A stretch of DNA of 64,000 nucleotides from Streptomyces longisporoflavus (GCF_014649775.1 NZ_BMTR01000007.1:124001-188000); one strand, 5' to 3'. Shown: positions 24,932 to 34,267, counted from the stretch's first letter. Notes: generated by a model from the letters alone, not told the origin. A program made the numbers and translations.

Positions 24932-27900
24932 GTGTCGTCACAGTCCCCCAGTAGCTCGAGCATCTCGACCGACCAAGACGGGCAAGGCAAGAGCCCTGCT
25001 GCGGCCTTCGGTCCCAATGAGTGGCTCGTCGACGAGATCTATCAGCAGTACCTCCAGGACCCGAACTCGGTCGACCGAGCCTGGTGGGACTTCTTCGCCG
25101 ACTACAAGCCGGGAGCGAGCGCGTCACCTGCCGCCCCGGCAAAGCCGGCGGGTGACGCAGCCGCGGGGGCTGCGGCCACCACGTCCCCCGCGACTCCCGC
25201 CGCACCCGCAGCCGCTCCGGCCGCGCCCGCGGCCCCCGCCGCGCCTGCCGCGCCCGCGGCTCCGGCCGCGAAGCCCGCGGCCGCCGCTCCGGCCCCCGCC
25301 GCCAAGCCCGCGGCCGCGAAGCCCGCCGCCAAGGCGGAGCCCGCGGCCCCTGCCGAGGAAGCCCCGGCAGGACCCGAGTACGTGACGCTGCGCGGCCCCG
25401 CCGCCGCGGTCGCGAAGAACATGAACGCCTCCGTGGAGGTCCCGACGGCGACGTCGGTCCGCGCGGTCCCGGTGAAGCTGCTCTTCGACAACCGCATCGT
25501 CATCAACAACCACCTCAAGCGCGCCCGCGGCGGGAAGATCTCCTTCACGCACCTCATCGGGTACGCGATGGTGCAGGCCATCAAGGCCATGCCGTCGATG
25601 AACTACTCCTTCGTGCAGAAGGACGGCAAGCCGACGCTGGTCAAGCCGGAGCACGTGAACTTCGGCCTCGCCATCGACCTCGTGAAGCCCAACGGCGACC
25701 GCCAGCTGGTCGTCGCGGGCATCAAGAAGGCCGAGACGCTGAACTTCTTCGAGTTCTGGCAGGCCTACGAGGACATCGTCCGCCGCGCACGCGACGGCAA
25801 GCTCGGCATGGACGACTTCACCGGCGTCACGGTCTCGCTGACCAACCCCGGCGGCCTCGGCACCGTCCACTCGGTCCCCCGCCTGATGCCCGGACAGTCG
25901 GTCATCATGGGCGTCGGCTCGATGGACTACCCCGCGGAGTTCCAGGGCACCTCCCAGGACACCCTGAACAAGCTCGGCATCTCGAAGGTCATGACGCTCA
26001 CGTCGACCTACGACCACCGGGTGATCCAGGGCGCCGCCTCCGGTGAGTTCCTGCGGATCGTCGCGAACCTGCTGCTCGGCGAGAACGACTTCTACGACGA
26101 GATCTTCAAGGCGCTGCGCATCCCGTACGAGCCGGTCCGCTGGCTCAAGGACATCGACGCCTCGCACGACGACGACGTCACGAAGGCCGCCCGCGTCTTC
26201 GAGCTGATCCACTCCTACCGCGTCCGCGGCCACGTCATGGCCGACACGGACCCGCTGGAGTACAAGCAGCGCAAGCACCCCGACCTGGACATCACCGAGC
26301 ACGGCCTCACCCTGTGGGACCTGGAGCGCGAGTTCGCGGTCGGCGGCTTCGCCGGCAAGTCGATGATGAAGCTGCGCGACGTCCTCGGCGTCCTGCGCGA
26401 CTCGTACTGCCGCACCACCGGCATCGAGTTCATGCACATCCAGGACCCGAAGCAGCGCAAGTGGCTCCAGGACCGCATCGAGCGCACCCACGCCACGAAG
26501 CCCGAGCGCGAGGAGCAGCTGCGCATCCTGCGCCGGCTGAACGCCGCCGAGGCCTTTGAGACGTTCCTCCAGACGAAGTACGTCGGGCAGAAGCGCTTCT
26601 CCCTGGAGGGCGGCGAGTCCGTCATCCCGCTGCTCGACGCCGTCATCGACAGCGCCGCCGAGTCGCGTCTGGACGAGGTCGTCATCGGCATGGCCCACCG
26701 CGGCCGGCTGAACGTCCTCGCGAACATCGTGGGCAAGTCGTACGCCCAGATCTTCCGCGAGTTCGAGGGCAACATGGACCCCAAGTCCATGCACGGCTCC
26801 GGCGACGTGAAGTACCACCTGGGCGCCGAGGGCACCTTCACCGGCCTGGACGGCGAGCAGATCAAGGTCTCGCTCGCCGCGAACCCGTCCCACCTGGAGA
26901 CGGTCGACCCGGTCATCGAGGGCATCACCCGCGCCAAGCAGGACATCATCAACAAGGGCGGCACGGACTTCACGGTCCTGCCCGTCGCCCTGCACGGTGA
27001 CGCGGCCTTCGCGGGCCAGGGTGTGGTCGCCGAGACGCTCAACATGTCGCAGCTGCGCGGCTACCGCACGGGCGGCACGGTCCACATCGTCATCAACAAC
27101 CAGGTCGGCTTCACCGCCGCCCCGGAGTCGTCGCGCTCCTCCATGTACGCCACCGACGTGGCCCGCATGATCGAGGCGCCGATCTTCCACGTAAACGGCG
27201 ACGACCCCGAGGCCGTCGTCCGCATCGCGCGGCTCGCGTTCGAGTTCCGTCAGGCGTTCAACAAGGACGTCGTGATCGACCTCATCTGCTACCGCCGCCG
27301 CGGTCACAACGAGTCGGACAACCCGGCGTTCACGCAGCCGCTGATGTACGACCTGATCGACAAGAAGCGCTCGGTGCGCAAGCTCTACACCGAGTCCCTC
27401 ATCGGTCGCGGCGACATCACCCTGGAAGAGGCCGAGCAGGCCCTGCAGGACTTCCAGGGGCAGCTGGAGAAGGTCTTCACGGAGGTCCGCGAGGCCATCT
27501 CGCAGCCCGCCGAGGCCGAGGTCCCGGCCCCCGAGGCCGAGTTCCCGGTGAACGTCGACACGTCGATCACCCAGGAAGTCGTCAAGCGGATCGCCGAGTC
27601 GCAGGTCAACATCCCCGACCGGGTCACCGTCCACCCGCGTCTGCTGCCGCAGCTGCAGCGCCGCGCGTCGATGGTCGAGGAAGACACGATCGACTGGGGC
27701 ATGGGCGAGACTCTCGCCATCGGTTCGCTGCTCCTGGAGGGCACGCCGGTCCGCCTGTCGGGCCAGGACTCGCGTCGTGGCACGTTCGGCCAGCGTCACG
27801 CGGTCCTCATCGACCGCGAGACGGGCGAGGACTTCACGCCGCTCCTGTACCTCTCCGAGGACCAGGCTCGCTACAACGTCTACGACTCGCTCCTCTCCGA

Positions 27901-28738
27901 GTACGCGGTCATGGGCTTCGAGTACGGCTACTCGCTGGCCCGTCCCGAGTCGCTCGTCATGTGGGAAGCGCAGTTCGGTGACTTCGTCAACGGCGCGCAG
28001 ACGGTGGTGGACGAGTACATCTCGGCCGCCGAGCAGAAGTGGAACCAGCACTCCGGTGTCACGCTGCTCCTGCCGCACGGCTACGAGGGCCAGGGCCCGG
28101 ACCACTCGTCCGCCCGCATCGAGCGCTTCCTCCAGCTGTGCGCGCAGAACAACATGACGGTCGCGATGCCGACCCTGCCGTCGAACTACTTCCACCTCCT
28201 GCGGTGGCAGGTGCACAACCCGCACCACAAGCCGCTGGTGGTCTTCACCCCGAAGTCGATGCTGCGCCTCAAGGCCGCGGCCTCGAAGACGGAGGAGTTC
28301 ACGTCGGGCGGCTTCCGCCCGGTCATCGGCGACGAGTCGGTCGAGGCGTCGGCGGTCCGCAAGGTCGTCTTCTGCTCCGGCAAGCTGTACTACGACCTTG
28401 AGGCCGAGCGGAAGAAGCGCGAGGTCACGGACACCGCGATCATCCGCATCGAGCGCCTGTACCCGCTGCCGGGTGCCGAGCTCCAGGCGGAGATCGCGAA
28501 GTACCCGAACGCCGAGAAGTACCTGTGGGCGCAGGAGGAGCCGGCGAACCAGGGCGCGTGGCCCTTCATCGCCCTCAACCTCATCGACCACCTGGACCTG
28601 GCGGTCGGCGCGGACATCCCGCACGGCGAGCGCCTGCGCCGCATCTCGCGGCCGCATGGCTCGTCCCCGGCGGTCGGCTCGAAGAAGCGCCACGAGCAGG
28701 AGCAGGAACAGCTCCTGCGCGAGGTCTTCGAGGCGTAA
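24932..28738 (+). CDS. kgd: Multifunctional 2-oxoglutarate metabolism enzyme Kgd (E1/E2-fused dehydrogenase component)
   Basis: A giant TCA-cycle enzyme (1268 residues) as in mycobacteria and Streptomyces. The N-terminal [27 protein letters not shown] helix is the E1 signature. A very Ala/Pro/Lys-rich linker (about residues 65-145) follows, then an E2-like acyltransferase core with [16 protein letters not shown] (about 358-373), and then the thiamine-diphosphate E1 domain with [10 protein letters not shown], the [10 protein letters not shown] motif and the NGDDPEAV metal-binding segment. There is no lipoyl domain, as is normal for this fusion. It decarboxylates 2-oxoglutarate and passes the product to a lipoyl-bearing E2. 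Start: GTG at 24932, with GAGGG upstream; a GTG 27 bases earlier is possible. Confidence 0.96.
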   Translation: MSSQSPSSSSISTDQDGQGKSPAAAFGPNEWLVDEIYQQYLQDPNSVDRAWWDFFADYKPGASASPAAPAKPAGDAAAGAAATTSPATPAAPAAAPAAPAAPAAPAAPAAPAAKPAAAAPAPAAKPAAAKPAAKAEPAAPAEEAPAGPEYVTLRGPAAAVAKNMNASVEVPTATSVRAVPVKLLFDNRIVINNHLKRARGGKISFTHLIGYAMVQAIKAMPSMNYSFVQKDGKPTLVKPEHVNFGLAIDLVKPNGDRQLVVAGIKKAETLNFFEFWQAYEDIVRRARDGKLGMDDFTGVTVSLTNPGGLGTVHSVPRLMPGQSVIMGVGSMDYPAEFQGTSQDTLNKLGISKVMTLTSTYDHRVIQGAASGEFLRIVANLLLGENDFYDEIFKALRIPYEPVRWLKDIDASHDDDVTKAARVFELIHSYRVRGHVMADTDPLEYKQRKHPDLDITEHGLTLWDLEREFAVGGFAGKSMMKLRDVLGVLRDSYCRTTGIEFMHIQDPKQRKWLQDRIERTHATKPEREEQLRILRRLNAAEAFETFLQTKYVGQKRFSLEGGESVIPLLDAVIDSAAESRLDEVVIGMAHRGRLNVLANIVGKSYAQIFREFEGNMDPKSMHGSGDVKYHLGAEGTFTGLDGEQIKVSLAANPSHLETVDPVIEGITRAKQDIINKGGTDFTVLPVALHGDAAFAGQGVVAETLNMSQLRGYRTGGTVHIVINNQVGFTAAPESSRSSMYATDVARMIEAPIFHVNGDDPEAVVRIARLAFEFRQAFNKDVVIDLICYRRRGHNESDNPAFTQPLMYDLIDKKRSVRKLYTESLIGRGDITLEEAEQALQDFQGQLEKVFTEVREAISQPAEAEVPAPEAEFPVNVDTSITQEVVKRIAESQVNIPDRVTVHPRLLPQLQRRASMVEEDTIDWGMGETLAIGSLLLEGTPVRLSGQDSRRGTFGQRHAVLIDRETGEDFTPLLYLSEDQARYNVYDSLLSEYAVMGFEYGYSLARPESLVMWEAQFGDFVNGAQTVVDEYISAAEQKWNQHSGVTLLLPHGYEGQGPDHSSARIERFLQLCAQNNMTVAMPTLPSNYFHLLRWQVHNPHHKPLVVFTPKSMLRLKAAASKTEEFTSGGFRPVIGDESVEASAVRKVVFCSGKLYYDLEAERKKREVTDTAIIRIERLYPLPGAELQAEIAKYPNAEKYLWAQEEPANQGAWPFIALNLIDHLDLAVGADIPHGERLRRISRPHGSSPAVGSKKRHEQEQEQLLREVFEA

Positions 28739-28762
28739 GCCCCGAGCGGTTCGTACGCAGGT

Positions 28763-28801
28763 GGGCCCGGCCCCGAGTGCTTGACACCCGGGGCCGGGCC
28801 C
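28763..28801. terminator. Strong terminator after kgd
   Basis: A 13-bp perfect stem GGGCCCGGCCCCG / CGGGGCCGGGCCC with a 13-base loop, 24 bases after the kgd stop. Confidence 0.88.
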
Positions 28802-28874
28802 GCCTGCGTATCGGCTTATCCTGAATGTCCTGAGCACATCGCTCGTCAGTCGTTCTTGAATCGCGGAGCCTGTC

Positions 28875-29057
28875 TTGTACTTCACCGACCGTGGCATCGA
28901 GGAGCTGGAGAAGCGGCGCGGCGAGGAGGAGGTCACCTTCGAGTGGCTCGCCGAGCAGCTCCGCACCTTCGTGGACCTCAACCCCGACTTCGAGGTCCCG
29001 GTCGAGCGCCTCGCGACCTGGCTGGCCCGGTTGGACGACGAGGACGAGGACGAGTAG
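28875..29057 (+). CDS. Small conserved actinobacterial protein (DUF6104-like)
   Basis: A 60-residue acidic protein: MYFTDRGIEELEKRRGEEE, then a helical VTFEWLAEQLRTFVDLNPDFEVPVERLATWLARL and a DDEDEDE tail. It starts at TTG with GGAG 7 bases upstream. Small proteins of exactly this type are conserved next to kgd in Streptomyces as I recall. Function unknown. Confidence 0.8.
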   Translation: MYFTDRGIEELEKRRGEEEVTFEWLAEQLRTFVDLNPDFEVPVERLATWLARLDDEDEDE

Positions 29058-29187
29058 GGCGGGGTTTGCTTGGTGAGCGGGGCGGGGGTCGCGTGCTGCT
29101 GAGGCGAGGTGGGGGCCGCTGAGGCGGTGCTGGCGCTACTGAGACCGTGTGGGCGCTACGGACGCGGTGCGAGCCGTCGCGAGTGGC

Positions 29188-30024
29188 TCAGCCTCGCCCG
29201 AAGCCGCCGCCGGCCGCTCGTACCCTGTCGTACGCGAGCCCCAGCGAGCCGTGTACCAGGAGGAGAGCTCCCGCCGCGGCCCAGCCGCCGCTGCGCCGCC
29301 ACACCGCCCAGGCCGCGAGCGGCAGCCCGGCGACCATCTGCGCCCCGGCCAGCGCGCGAGCCCTGCGGCCCCGCAGCCACGGACCCAAGGGCCCCTGTTC
29401 GACGACGTCCAGCTCCGCCCGTACGGCGTCCCGCCAGCCCGACCACTCGACCTCCCGCACGCCCGGCGCCACCCGCGCCACCGCACGCAGCCGGTCGGCG
29501 GGCTCGCCAGGACTCACCCCGGCCGGCAGCGCCACCCCTGCCCGCGCGAGGACGGCCAGCAGTGCGACGAGCCGGGCCCGGGCGTCGGCCTCCGGGTCGG
29601 GTCGCCCCAACTGCTCCAGGGCCTGCACGTCCAGGACGGGGTCGAGCCCGAGCCGGGCGGCGAAGGTGCGCAGCGCCTCGTCCTCGCCGACGGGAGTGCC
29701 GTTCGCCAGCCATACGTATTCGACGGTGCGCCGGAAGCCCGCGGCGAGCGTGCAGCCGGAGCGGTCCGAGTCCCACCACAGCGCGAGCACCGGCCAGGTC
29801 GATCCGACGGCGAGCGCGGTGGCCCACCCGGTGAGCACCCGGTCCACCGGTTCGTCGCCGTGCAACCAGGGCTTGCCCTCGGGCACGAGCACGCTCCACT
29901 CGTGGCCGGCCGGAGCCAGCAGCATCCGTTCGCGCATCAGGCGGGCGACGGGCTCGACCACATCGGGGTCGGCCCGGCAGAGCAGGAGCGCACCGGCGGC
30001 GTGTTCGACAGCTTCGGACGACAT
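29188..30024 (-). CDS. Hypothetical protein with C-terminal hydrophobic segment
   Basis: A 278-residue protein with an N-terminal soluble part (LLLCRADPDVVEPVARLMRER ... WSVLVPEGKPW) and a hydrophobic stretch near the C-terminus (ALAGAQMVAGLPLAAWAVWRR and AAAGALLLVHGSLG, about residues 226-262) that could be one or two membrane helices. I do not recognise a family. TAGCGT at 30031-30036 lies 6 bases upstream of the ATG, consistent with a leaderless mRNA. Reads away from the DUF4097 gene. Confidence 0.75.
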   Translation of the reverse strand: MSSEAVEHAAGALLLCRADPDVVEPVARLMRERMLLAPAGHEWSVLVPEGKPWLHGDEPVDRVLTGWATALAVGSTWPVLALWWDSDRSGCTLAAGFRRTVEYVWLANGTPVGEDEALRTFAARLGLDPVLDVQALEQLGRPDPEADARARLVALLAVLARAGVALPAGVSPGEPADRLRAVARVAPGVREVEWSGWRDAVRAELDVVEQGPLGPWLRGRRARALAGAQMVAGLPLAAWAVWRRSGGWAAAGALLLVHGSLGLAYDRVRAAGGGFGRG

Positions 30025-30076
30025 GGCCCCACGCTAGGACAAATCACCGCGTTCAGCGCACAGAAGCACGGGTGTC

Positions 30077-30124
30077 TTGACTTTCCGTGACCGCGATATA
30101 TCGTGTGTAGCAGAGACGCGATAT
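30077..30124 (+). promoter_or_regulatory. Promoter with palindrome and direct repeats upstream of the DUF4097/PadR operon
   Basis: TTGACT (30077-30082) is a likely -35, with TATCGT (30099-30104) a possible -10 at 16 bases. The -10 overlaps a perfect 10-bp palindrome CGATATATCG (30094-30103). CGCGATAT occurs at 30092-30099 and again at 30117-30124, 25 bp apart. An AT-rich palindrome over a -10 box is what an autoregulating PadR protein would need. Confidence 0.6.
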
Positions 30125-30171
30125 GGCGCGTTGCCTGTTCGTCACCCAGCCCGCTCTAGGAGGTAAGTCCG

Positions 30172-31074
30172 ATGTCAGAGTGGTCTGTCGCCGAGCCCCA
30201 GAAGCTCACGTTCGACGCCCCTGTGTCGACGCTGCACGTGCGCGTCGTCAACGGAACGGTGAACGTCGTGGGCACCGACGAAGTTTCCGCCCGGCTCGAG
30301 GTCTCCGAGATCGAGGGGCCGCCGCTGACGGTCACCCAGTCGGACGGCACCCTCTCCGTCGCATATGACGACCTGCCCTGGAAGGGCTTCCTCAAGTGGC
30401 TCGACCCCAAGGGCTGGCGCCGCAGCGCGGTGATCTCCCTGGCGGTCCCCGCGGGCACCCGTGTCGAGGTGGGCGTGGTCGGGGCGGGCGCCGTGGTCTC
30501 GGGGATCGAGGGGCGCACGGAGGTCAGGGGCGTCACCGGGGACACGACCCTCGTGGGACTCTCCGGGCAGGTCCGCGCCGAGACCGTCTCGGGCAACATC
30601 GAGGCCCAGGGCATCACCGGCGATCTGCGCTTCCACTCCGTCTCCGGGGATCTGACGGTCTTCGAGGGCGCGGGCTCCTCCGTTCGGGCCGATTCGGTGG
30701 GCGGCTCGATGATCGTGGACCTCGACACGACGGGCGCCCCGACCGACATCGCCCTGACGAGCGTCTCGGGCGAGATCGCCATCCGGCTGCCGCACCCGAC
30801 GGACGCGGACGTGGAGGCGAACACCGCCAGCGGTTCGGTGTCCAACGCGTTCGAGGATCTGCGGGTCAGCGGCCAGTGGGGCGCGAAGAAGATCACCGGC
30901 CGGCTTGGCTCGGGCAGCGGAAAGCTGAAGGCGACGACGGTCTCGGGCTCCATAGCGCTGCTGCGCAGGCCCCCGACGGAGGAAGATCCGTTCGGCGAGG
31001 CACCACCGGCCGCCTCGCCCGAGGACACTCCCCCGACCGAAGACGCCACCCCGACCGACAAGAAGGTGCTCTGA
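30172..31074 (+). CDS. DUF4097-family beta-helix protein
   Basis: A 300-residue protein of repeated short beta-strands (VRAETVSGNIEAQGITGDLRFHSVSGDLTVFEG ... SVRADSVGGSMIVDL ... TSVSGEIAIRLP) typical of DUF4097 adhesin-like domains (about residues 95-270). The C-terminus is Pro/Glu/Thr-rich and disordered. No signal peptide is visible. The start is set by a very good TAGGAGGTAAG site at 30158-30168. It precedes a PadR gene by one base, as in many actinobacteria and Firmicutes, suggesting an envelope-stress or sensing module, though no biochemical role is known. Confidence 0.88.
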   Translation: MSEWSVAEPQKLTFDAPVSTLHVRVVNGTVNVVGTDEVSARLEVSEIEGPPLTVTQSDGTLSVAYDDLPWKGFLKWLDPKGWRRSAVISLAVPAGTRVEVGVVGAGAVVSGIEGRTEVRGVTGDTTLVGLSGQVRAETVSGNIEAQGITGDLRFHSVSGDLTVFEGAGSSVRADSVGGSMIVDLDTTGAPTDIALTSVSGEIAIRLPHPTDADVEANTASGSVSNAFEDLRVSGQWGAKKITGRLGSGSGKLKATTVSGSIALLRRPPTEEDPFGEAPPAASPEDTPPTEDATPTDKKVL

Positions 31075-31075
31075 G

Positions 31076-32158
31076 ATGGCCCCCGTGTTCGCCCACGGCC
31101 GACTGCGCCTGTACCTGCTCAAACTCCTCGACGAGGCTCCGCGCCACGGCTATGAGGTGATCCGCCTCCTGGAGGAGCGCTTCCAGGGGCTCTACGCACC
31201 TTCGGCGGGCACGGTCTACCCCCGCCTGGCCAAGCTGGAGGCCGAGGGCCTGGTCACCCACACCACCGAGGGCGGCCGCAAGGTGTACGCCATCACGGAC
31301 GCCGGCCGGGCCGAACTGGCCGACCGCAGCGGCGAGCTGGCCGATCTGGAGCTGGAGATCCGCGATTCCGTCGCCGAGCTCGCCGCCGAGATCCGGGACG
31401 GCGTGCGGGGCGCGGCGGGTGAGCTCCGCCGTGAGATGCGGGAGGCGGCCAAGGAGGCGCGCGCGTCCGGTGGCACGGCCGAGGGCAAGAGCGGCGCCGG
31501 CGCCGGCTCCGGCAGGCCCTTCCCCGATCCCGCCGACTTCTTCGACGGCTCCTGGGGCGACAAGGAGGGCTGGCGCCAGGCCAAGGAGGAGTTCAAGCGC
31601 GCCAAGCAGGAGTGGAAGGAGCAGGCGCGGCGCGCGAAGGACGAGACCCGCAGGGCCCGTGAGGACGCCCAGCGCGCCCGCCGTCAGGCGCAGGACGCGC
31701 AGGAGTCCGCGCGCGCCCAGGCGCAGGAGGAGGTCCAGCGCATCGCACGGCGCGTCCAGGACCAGGTGCAGGACCACTTCACCCGGGGCGACTGGCCGAC
31801 GGGGGTCCGTGAGGGCCTGACGGAACTGGCCAAGGAGTTCAGCGAGTTCGGCAAGAACGCCGCGGCCGGGGGCAAGGACTTCGGCCGCAAGGGCACCGGC
31901 TCCGCCGGGGAGGAGCCCAAGTTCACGGCCGCCCGCGAGGACGCGGTTCCCACGGAGTATGTCCCGGAGTGGGCGGACGAGGACTTCACCGGCAACCCTG
32001 CCCGCGACCTGGACCGCCTCCTCGACCGCTTCCGCGACGACATCCGTGACGCGGCCCGCGACCACGGAGTGTCCGAGGAACAACTCCGCGAAACCCGCCG
32101 CCACTTGTCATCGGCCGCAGCCCACATCGCCGCGACGCTGCACACACCGCAGCCCTGA
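31076..32158 (+). CDS. PadR-family regulator with long coiled-coil extension
   Basis: A 360-residue protein. The N-terminal about 100 residues form a PadR winged helix (LRLYLLKLLDEAPRHGYEVIRLLEERFQGLYAPSAGTVYPRLAKLEAEGLVTHTTEGGRKVYAITDAGRAEL). The remaining 260 residues are unusual: a Lys/Arg/Glu/Ala/Gln-rich coiled coil (about 100-245) and an acidic C-terminal region ending in RRHLSSAAAHIAATLH. It is directly coupled to the DUF4097 gene (stop TGA, one base, ATG) and probably represses this operon through the palindromic site upstream. Confidence 0.88.
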   Translation: MAPVFAHGRLRLYLLKLLDEAPRHGYEVIRLLEERFQGLYAPSAGTVYPRLAKLEAEGLVTHTTEGGRKVYAITDAGRAELADRSGELADLELEIRDSVAELAAEIRDGVRGAAGELRREMREAAKEARASGGTAEGKSGAGAGSGRPFPDPADFFDGSWGDKEGWRQAKEEFKRAKQEWKEQARRAKDETRRAREDAQRARRQAQDAQESARAQAQEEVQRIARRVQDQVQDHFTRGDWPTGVREGLTELAKEFSEFGKNAAAGGKDFGRKGTGSAGEEPKFTAAREDAVPTEYVPEWADEDFTGNPARDLDRLLDRFRDDIRDAARDHGVSEEQLRETRRHLSSAAAHIAATLHTPQP

Positions 32159-32170
32159 CATCAGCGGCCG

Positions 32171-32236
32171 ACAGGAGGCACCAACAGGAGACGCCAACAG
32201 GAGGCACCGACGAGGAGGCACCGACGGGAGCGGCCA
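32171..32236. repeat. Degenerate 13-bp tandem repeat
   Basis: Five units similar to ACAGGAGGCACCA (32171, 32184, 32197, 32210, 32224) in the short gap between the convergent padR and Clp-N genes. One unit is 14 bp. It reads as several Shine-Dalgarno-like GGAGG motifs but no start codons follow in a useful frame. Confidence 0.75.
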
Positions 32237-32271
32237 ACGGGCGGGGAGCCGCCCGGCAGGTAAATCTCCCG

Positions 32272-32877
32272 TCACGCCTGTCCGGCGCCCCCGCCGTACA
32301 GGACCCTCTCCACCGACTCGTGCGTCACGCCGTGGTCGGCAAGGACCTCGCCGACGGGGCCGGGGCGGACGGTCAGGGCGAACAGGATGTGCTCGTCGCC
32401 GATGTGCCGGTCCCGGTGGGCGGTGGCGATGCGCAGGGACCGCACCAGGGTGTCCTTGGCCTCGCGGGTGAAGGGCCGGTGCGCGGTCCAGTTGCGGACC
32501 GAGCGCCCCGCCTTGCGCCCGCCGGTGTGTCCGGCCCCGTGCCCGGCCCAGCGTCCGCCCGCCAACGCGCCCACGCCGTGGGCCTCCTCGACGCGGGAGA
32601 CGATCTCGGAGATGTCGATGCCGAGCTCGGCAAGGGCCGCCGTGTCGGCCTGCGAAAGGCCTCCGCGGCGCCGTGTCTCGCCCAGCGCGTCCTCGATCGA
32701 GCCCCGGCGGCGCGTGGCCCCGAGCGAGGCCAGGGCGAAGGACGCCCTGCTCGCCTCACGGTCGAGCAGGGCGAGCAGCATGTGCCCGTCGTCCACCGAC
32801 CCCGCGCCCTCGCTCTCGGCGTGGACCACCGCACCCTTGACCACGGCGCGGGCGTCCTTCGTGAACCGCTCGAACAT
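32272..32877 (-). CDS. Clp N-terminal (double Clp-N) domain protein
   Basis: A 201-residue protein with two Clp-N repeats: FERFTKDARAVVKGAVVHAESEGAGSVDDGHMLLALLDREAS (about residues 2-44) and PFTREAKDTLVRSLRIATAHRDRHIGDEHILFALTVRP (about 133-170), joined by a Gly/Arg/His-rich linker. It lacks the AAA+ modules of ClpA/ClpC, so it is not a chaperone by itself; such proteins may act as adaptors or may compete for Clp substrates. The ATG overlaps the stop of the HTH gene (TGATG), so it is translated with it. Confidence 0.88.
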   Translation of the reverse strand: MFERFTKDARAVVKGAVVHAESEGAGSVDDGHMLLALLDREASRASFALASLGATRRRGSIEDALGETRRRGGLSQADTAALAELGIDISEIVSRVEEAHGVGALAGGRWAGHGAGHTGGRKAGRSVRNWTAHRPFTREAKDTLVRSLRIATAHRDRHIGDEHILFALTVRPGPVGEVLADHGVTHESVERVLYGGGAGQA

Positions 32878-33086
32878 CACTGCCTCCCGTACTTCTTGTG
32901 CACGGCCTGCCTGCTCACTCCGAGTTCCGCGGCGATCCCCTGCCACGACCAGCCCTGCAGGCGCGCACTGCGCACCTGCACGGCCTCCAACTGCTCCACC
33001 AGCCTCCGCAGCGCGGAGACGGCCCGCAGCCCTACTCGTGGGTCACGGTCACCCGCACGCTCGGCGAGATCCGTAGCTTCGGTCAT
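32877..33086 (-). CDS. Small HTH DNA-binding protein, probable autorepressor
   Basis: A 69-residue protein: a helical N-terminus (SALRRLVEQLEAVQVRSARLQ) and a helix-turn-helix GWSWQGIAAELGVSRQAVHKKYGRQ at the C-terminus. It starts at MTEATDL: the -10 TAAGTT ends 7 bases before this ATG, and two identical operator half-site patterns lie just upstream, so a leaderless, autorepressed mRNA is likely. An apparent longer frame runs through the operators and is rejected. It is cotranscribed with the Clp-N gene. Confidence 0.85.
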   Translation of the reverse strand: MTEATDLAERAGDRDPRVGLRAVSALRRLVEQLEAVQVRSARLQGWSWQGIAAELGVSRQAVHKKYGRQ

Positions 33087-33089
33087 GCA

Positions 33090-33134
33090 TGTCAACTTAC
33101 GTTGACAAGGAGCGGGTGTCAATCAAAGTTGACA
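33090..33134 (-). promoter_or_regulatory. Tandem TGTCAA-N6-TTGACA operators overlapping a leaderless promoter
   Basis: Two 18-bp sites with the same perfect arms, TGTCAA-N6-TTGACA, occur at 33090-33107 and 33117-33134, centre-to-centre 27 bp. On the minus strand, TTGACA (33117-33122) is followed after exactly 17 bases by TAAGTT (33094-33099), a good -35/-10 pair, so the operators cover the promoter and the predicted start point is the ATG of the HTH gene. Confidence 0.85.
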
Positions 33135-33184
33135 TCCGTGATGTGTGAGCGGCGCCGCCGGCACCCGCGTCCGGCGGCCTCCGG

Positions 33185-34150
33185 TCATCCGGCCTCGAGC
33201 ACGATCTTCCCGAACAGGTCGCCGGACTCCAGGCGCTCGAAGCCCTCGCGCGCCCGGTCGAGGGGCAGCACCTCGTCGATGACGGGACGTACGCCGGTGG
33301 CGGCGCAGAAGGAGAGCAGGTCCTCCAGTTCGTCCTTGGACCCCATCGTCGAGCCGACGATCTTCAGCTCCAAGAAGAAGACCCGCGTCAGCTCCGCGTG
33401 CGAGGGGCGGTCCCCGCTGGTCGCACCCGAGATCACCAGGGTGCCGCCCGGCTTGAGGGACTTGACGGAGTGCGACCACGTCGCGGCGCCCACCGTCTCG
33501 ATGACGGCGTCCACCCGCTGCGGCAGCCGCGCGCCGGACTCGACGGCCTCCACCGCGCCCAGTTCGATGGCCCGCTTGCGCTTGGCCTCGTCGCGGCTCG
33601 TGGCGAAGACCCGGAGCCCCGCGGCCTTGCCGAGCACGATCGCGGCGGTCGCGACCCCGCCGCCGGCGCCCTGGACGAGGACCGAATCGCCGGGTCGCAC
33701 ACCGGCGTTGGTGAAGAGCATGCGGTACGCGGTCAGCCACGCGGTCGGCAGACAGGCCGCCTCGGCGAACGACAGCTCCTTGGGCTTCGGCAGCAGGTTC
33801 CAGGTGGGCACGGAGACCTGCTCGGCGAACGTCCCCTGGTACTTCTCGGTGAGGATCGAGCGGCCCTCGCCGACGTCGACCCCGTACCCGGTCTGGCCGA
33901 TGACGGAGTGCAGGACGACCTCGTTGCCGTCCTCGTCGATGCCCGCGGCGTCACAGCCGAGGATCATCGGCAGCCTCCCCTCCGGGAGGCCGACCCCGCG
34001 CAGGGACCACAGGTCGTGATGGTTGAGGGAGGCGGCCCGGACCTTCACCGTCGACCAGCCGGTCCTGGCGTCGGGGGCGGGGCGCTCCCCCAACTCAAGG
34101 CCACTGAGCGGCTGGTCACGGTCGATGCGGGCGGCGTATGCGGCGAACAT
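33185..34150 (-). CDS. MDR-family (quinone oxidoreductase-like) alcohol dehydrogenase
   Basis: A 321-residue NAD(P)H-dependent medium-chain dehydrogenase/reductase. GroES-like N-terminal domain (V.VRAASLNHHDLWSLRGVG, about residues 36-54), substrate/cofactor region GCDAAGIDEDG, and the Rossmann motif GDSVLVQGAGGGVATAAIVLGKAAGLRVFATS (about residues 156-187). The catalytic-zinc Cys and His of classical alcohol dehydrogenases are missing, so a zinc-independent quinone/enone reductase is likeliest. TATCGT (34157-34162) is 6 bases before the ATG. Substrate unknown. Confidence 0.88.
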   Translation of the reverse strand: MFAAYAARIDRDQPLSGLELGERPAPDARTGWSTVKVRAASLNHHDLWSLRGVGLPEGRLPMILGCDAAGIDEDGNEVVLHSVIGQTGYGVDVGEGRSILTEKYQGTFAEQVSVPTWNLLPKPKELSFAEAACLPTAWLTAYRMLFTNAGVRPGDSVLVQGAGGGVATAAIVLGKAAGLRVFATSRDEAKRKRAIELGAVEAVESGARLPQRVDAVIETVGAATWSHSVKSLKPGGTLVISGATSGDRPSHAELTRVFFLELKIVGSTMGSKDELEDLLSFCAATGVRPVIDEVLPLDRAREGFERLESGDLFGKIVLEAG

Positions 34151-34216
34151 GTGGCGACGATAGGCCGCGGGCCTGCCGGTACGTAACCACGCACGAATGT
34201 GACACGCGCCGCCCCA

Positions 34217-34255
34217 CCCCGCGACACACACCGCCCCGCGACACAACCCCGCGAC
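34217..34255. repeat. Short repeats of CCCCGCGACACA
   Basis: Three imperfect copies of CCCCGCGACAC/ACGT (near 34217, 34234 and 34247) in the gap between the oxidoreductase and malic enzyme genes. Simple-sequence drift is the likely cause. Confidence 0.6.
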
Positions 34256-34267
34256 GTGACACGCGCC

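Noticed and set aside
25124-28981. A 1285-codon open frame on the minus strand across kgd
   Set aside because: It mirrors kgd exactly, is full of Arg/Leu/Val/Asp in the pattern made by reading a high-GC gene backwards, and has no family match. Long antisense frames are normal in Streptomyces.
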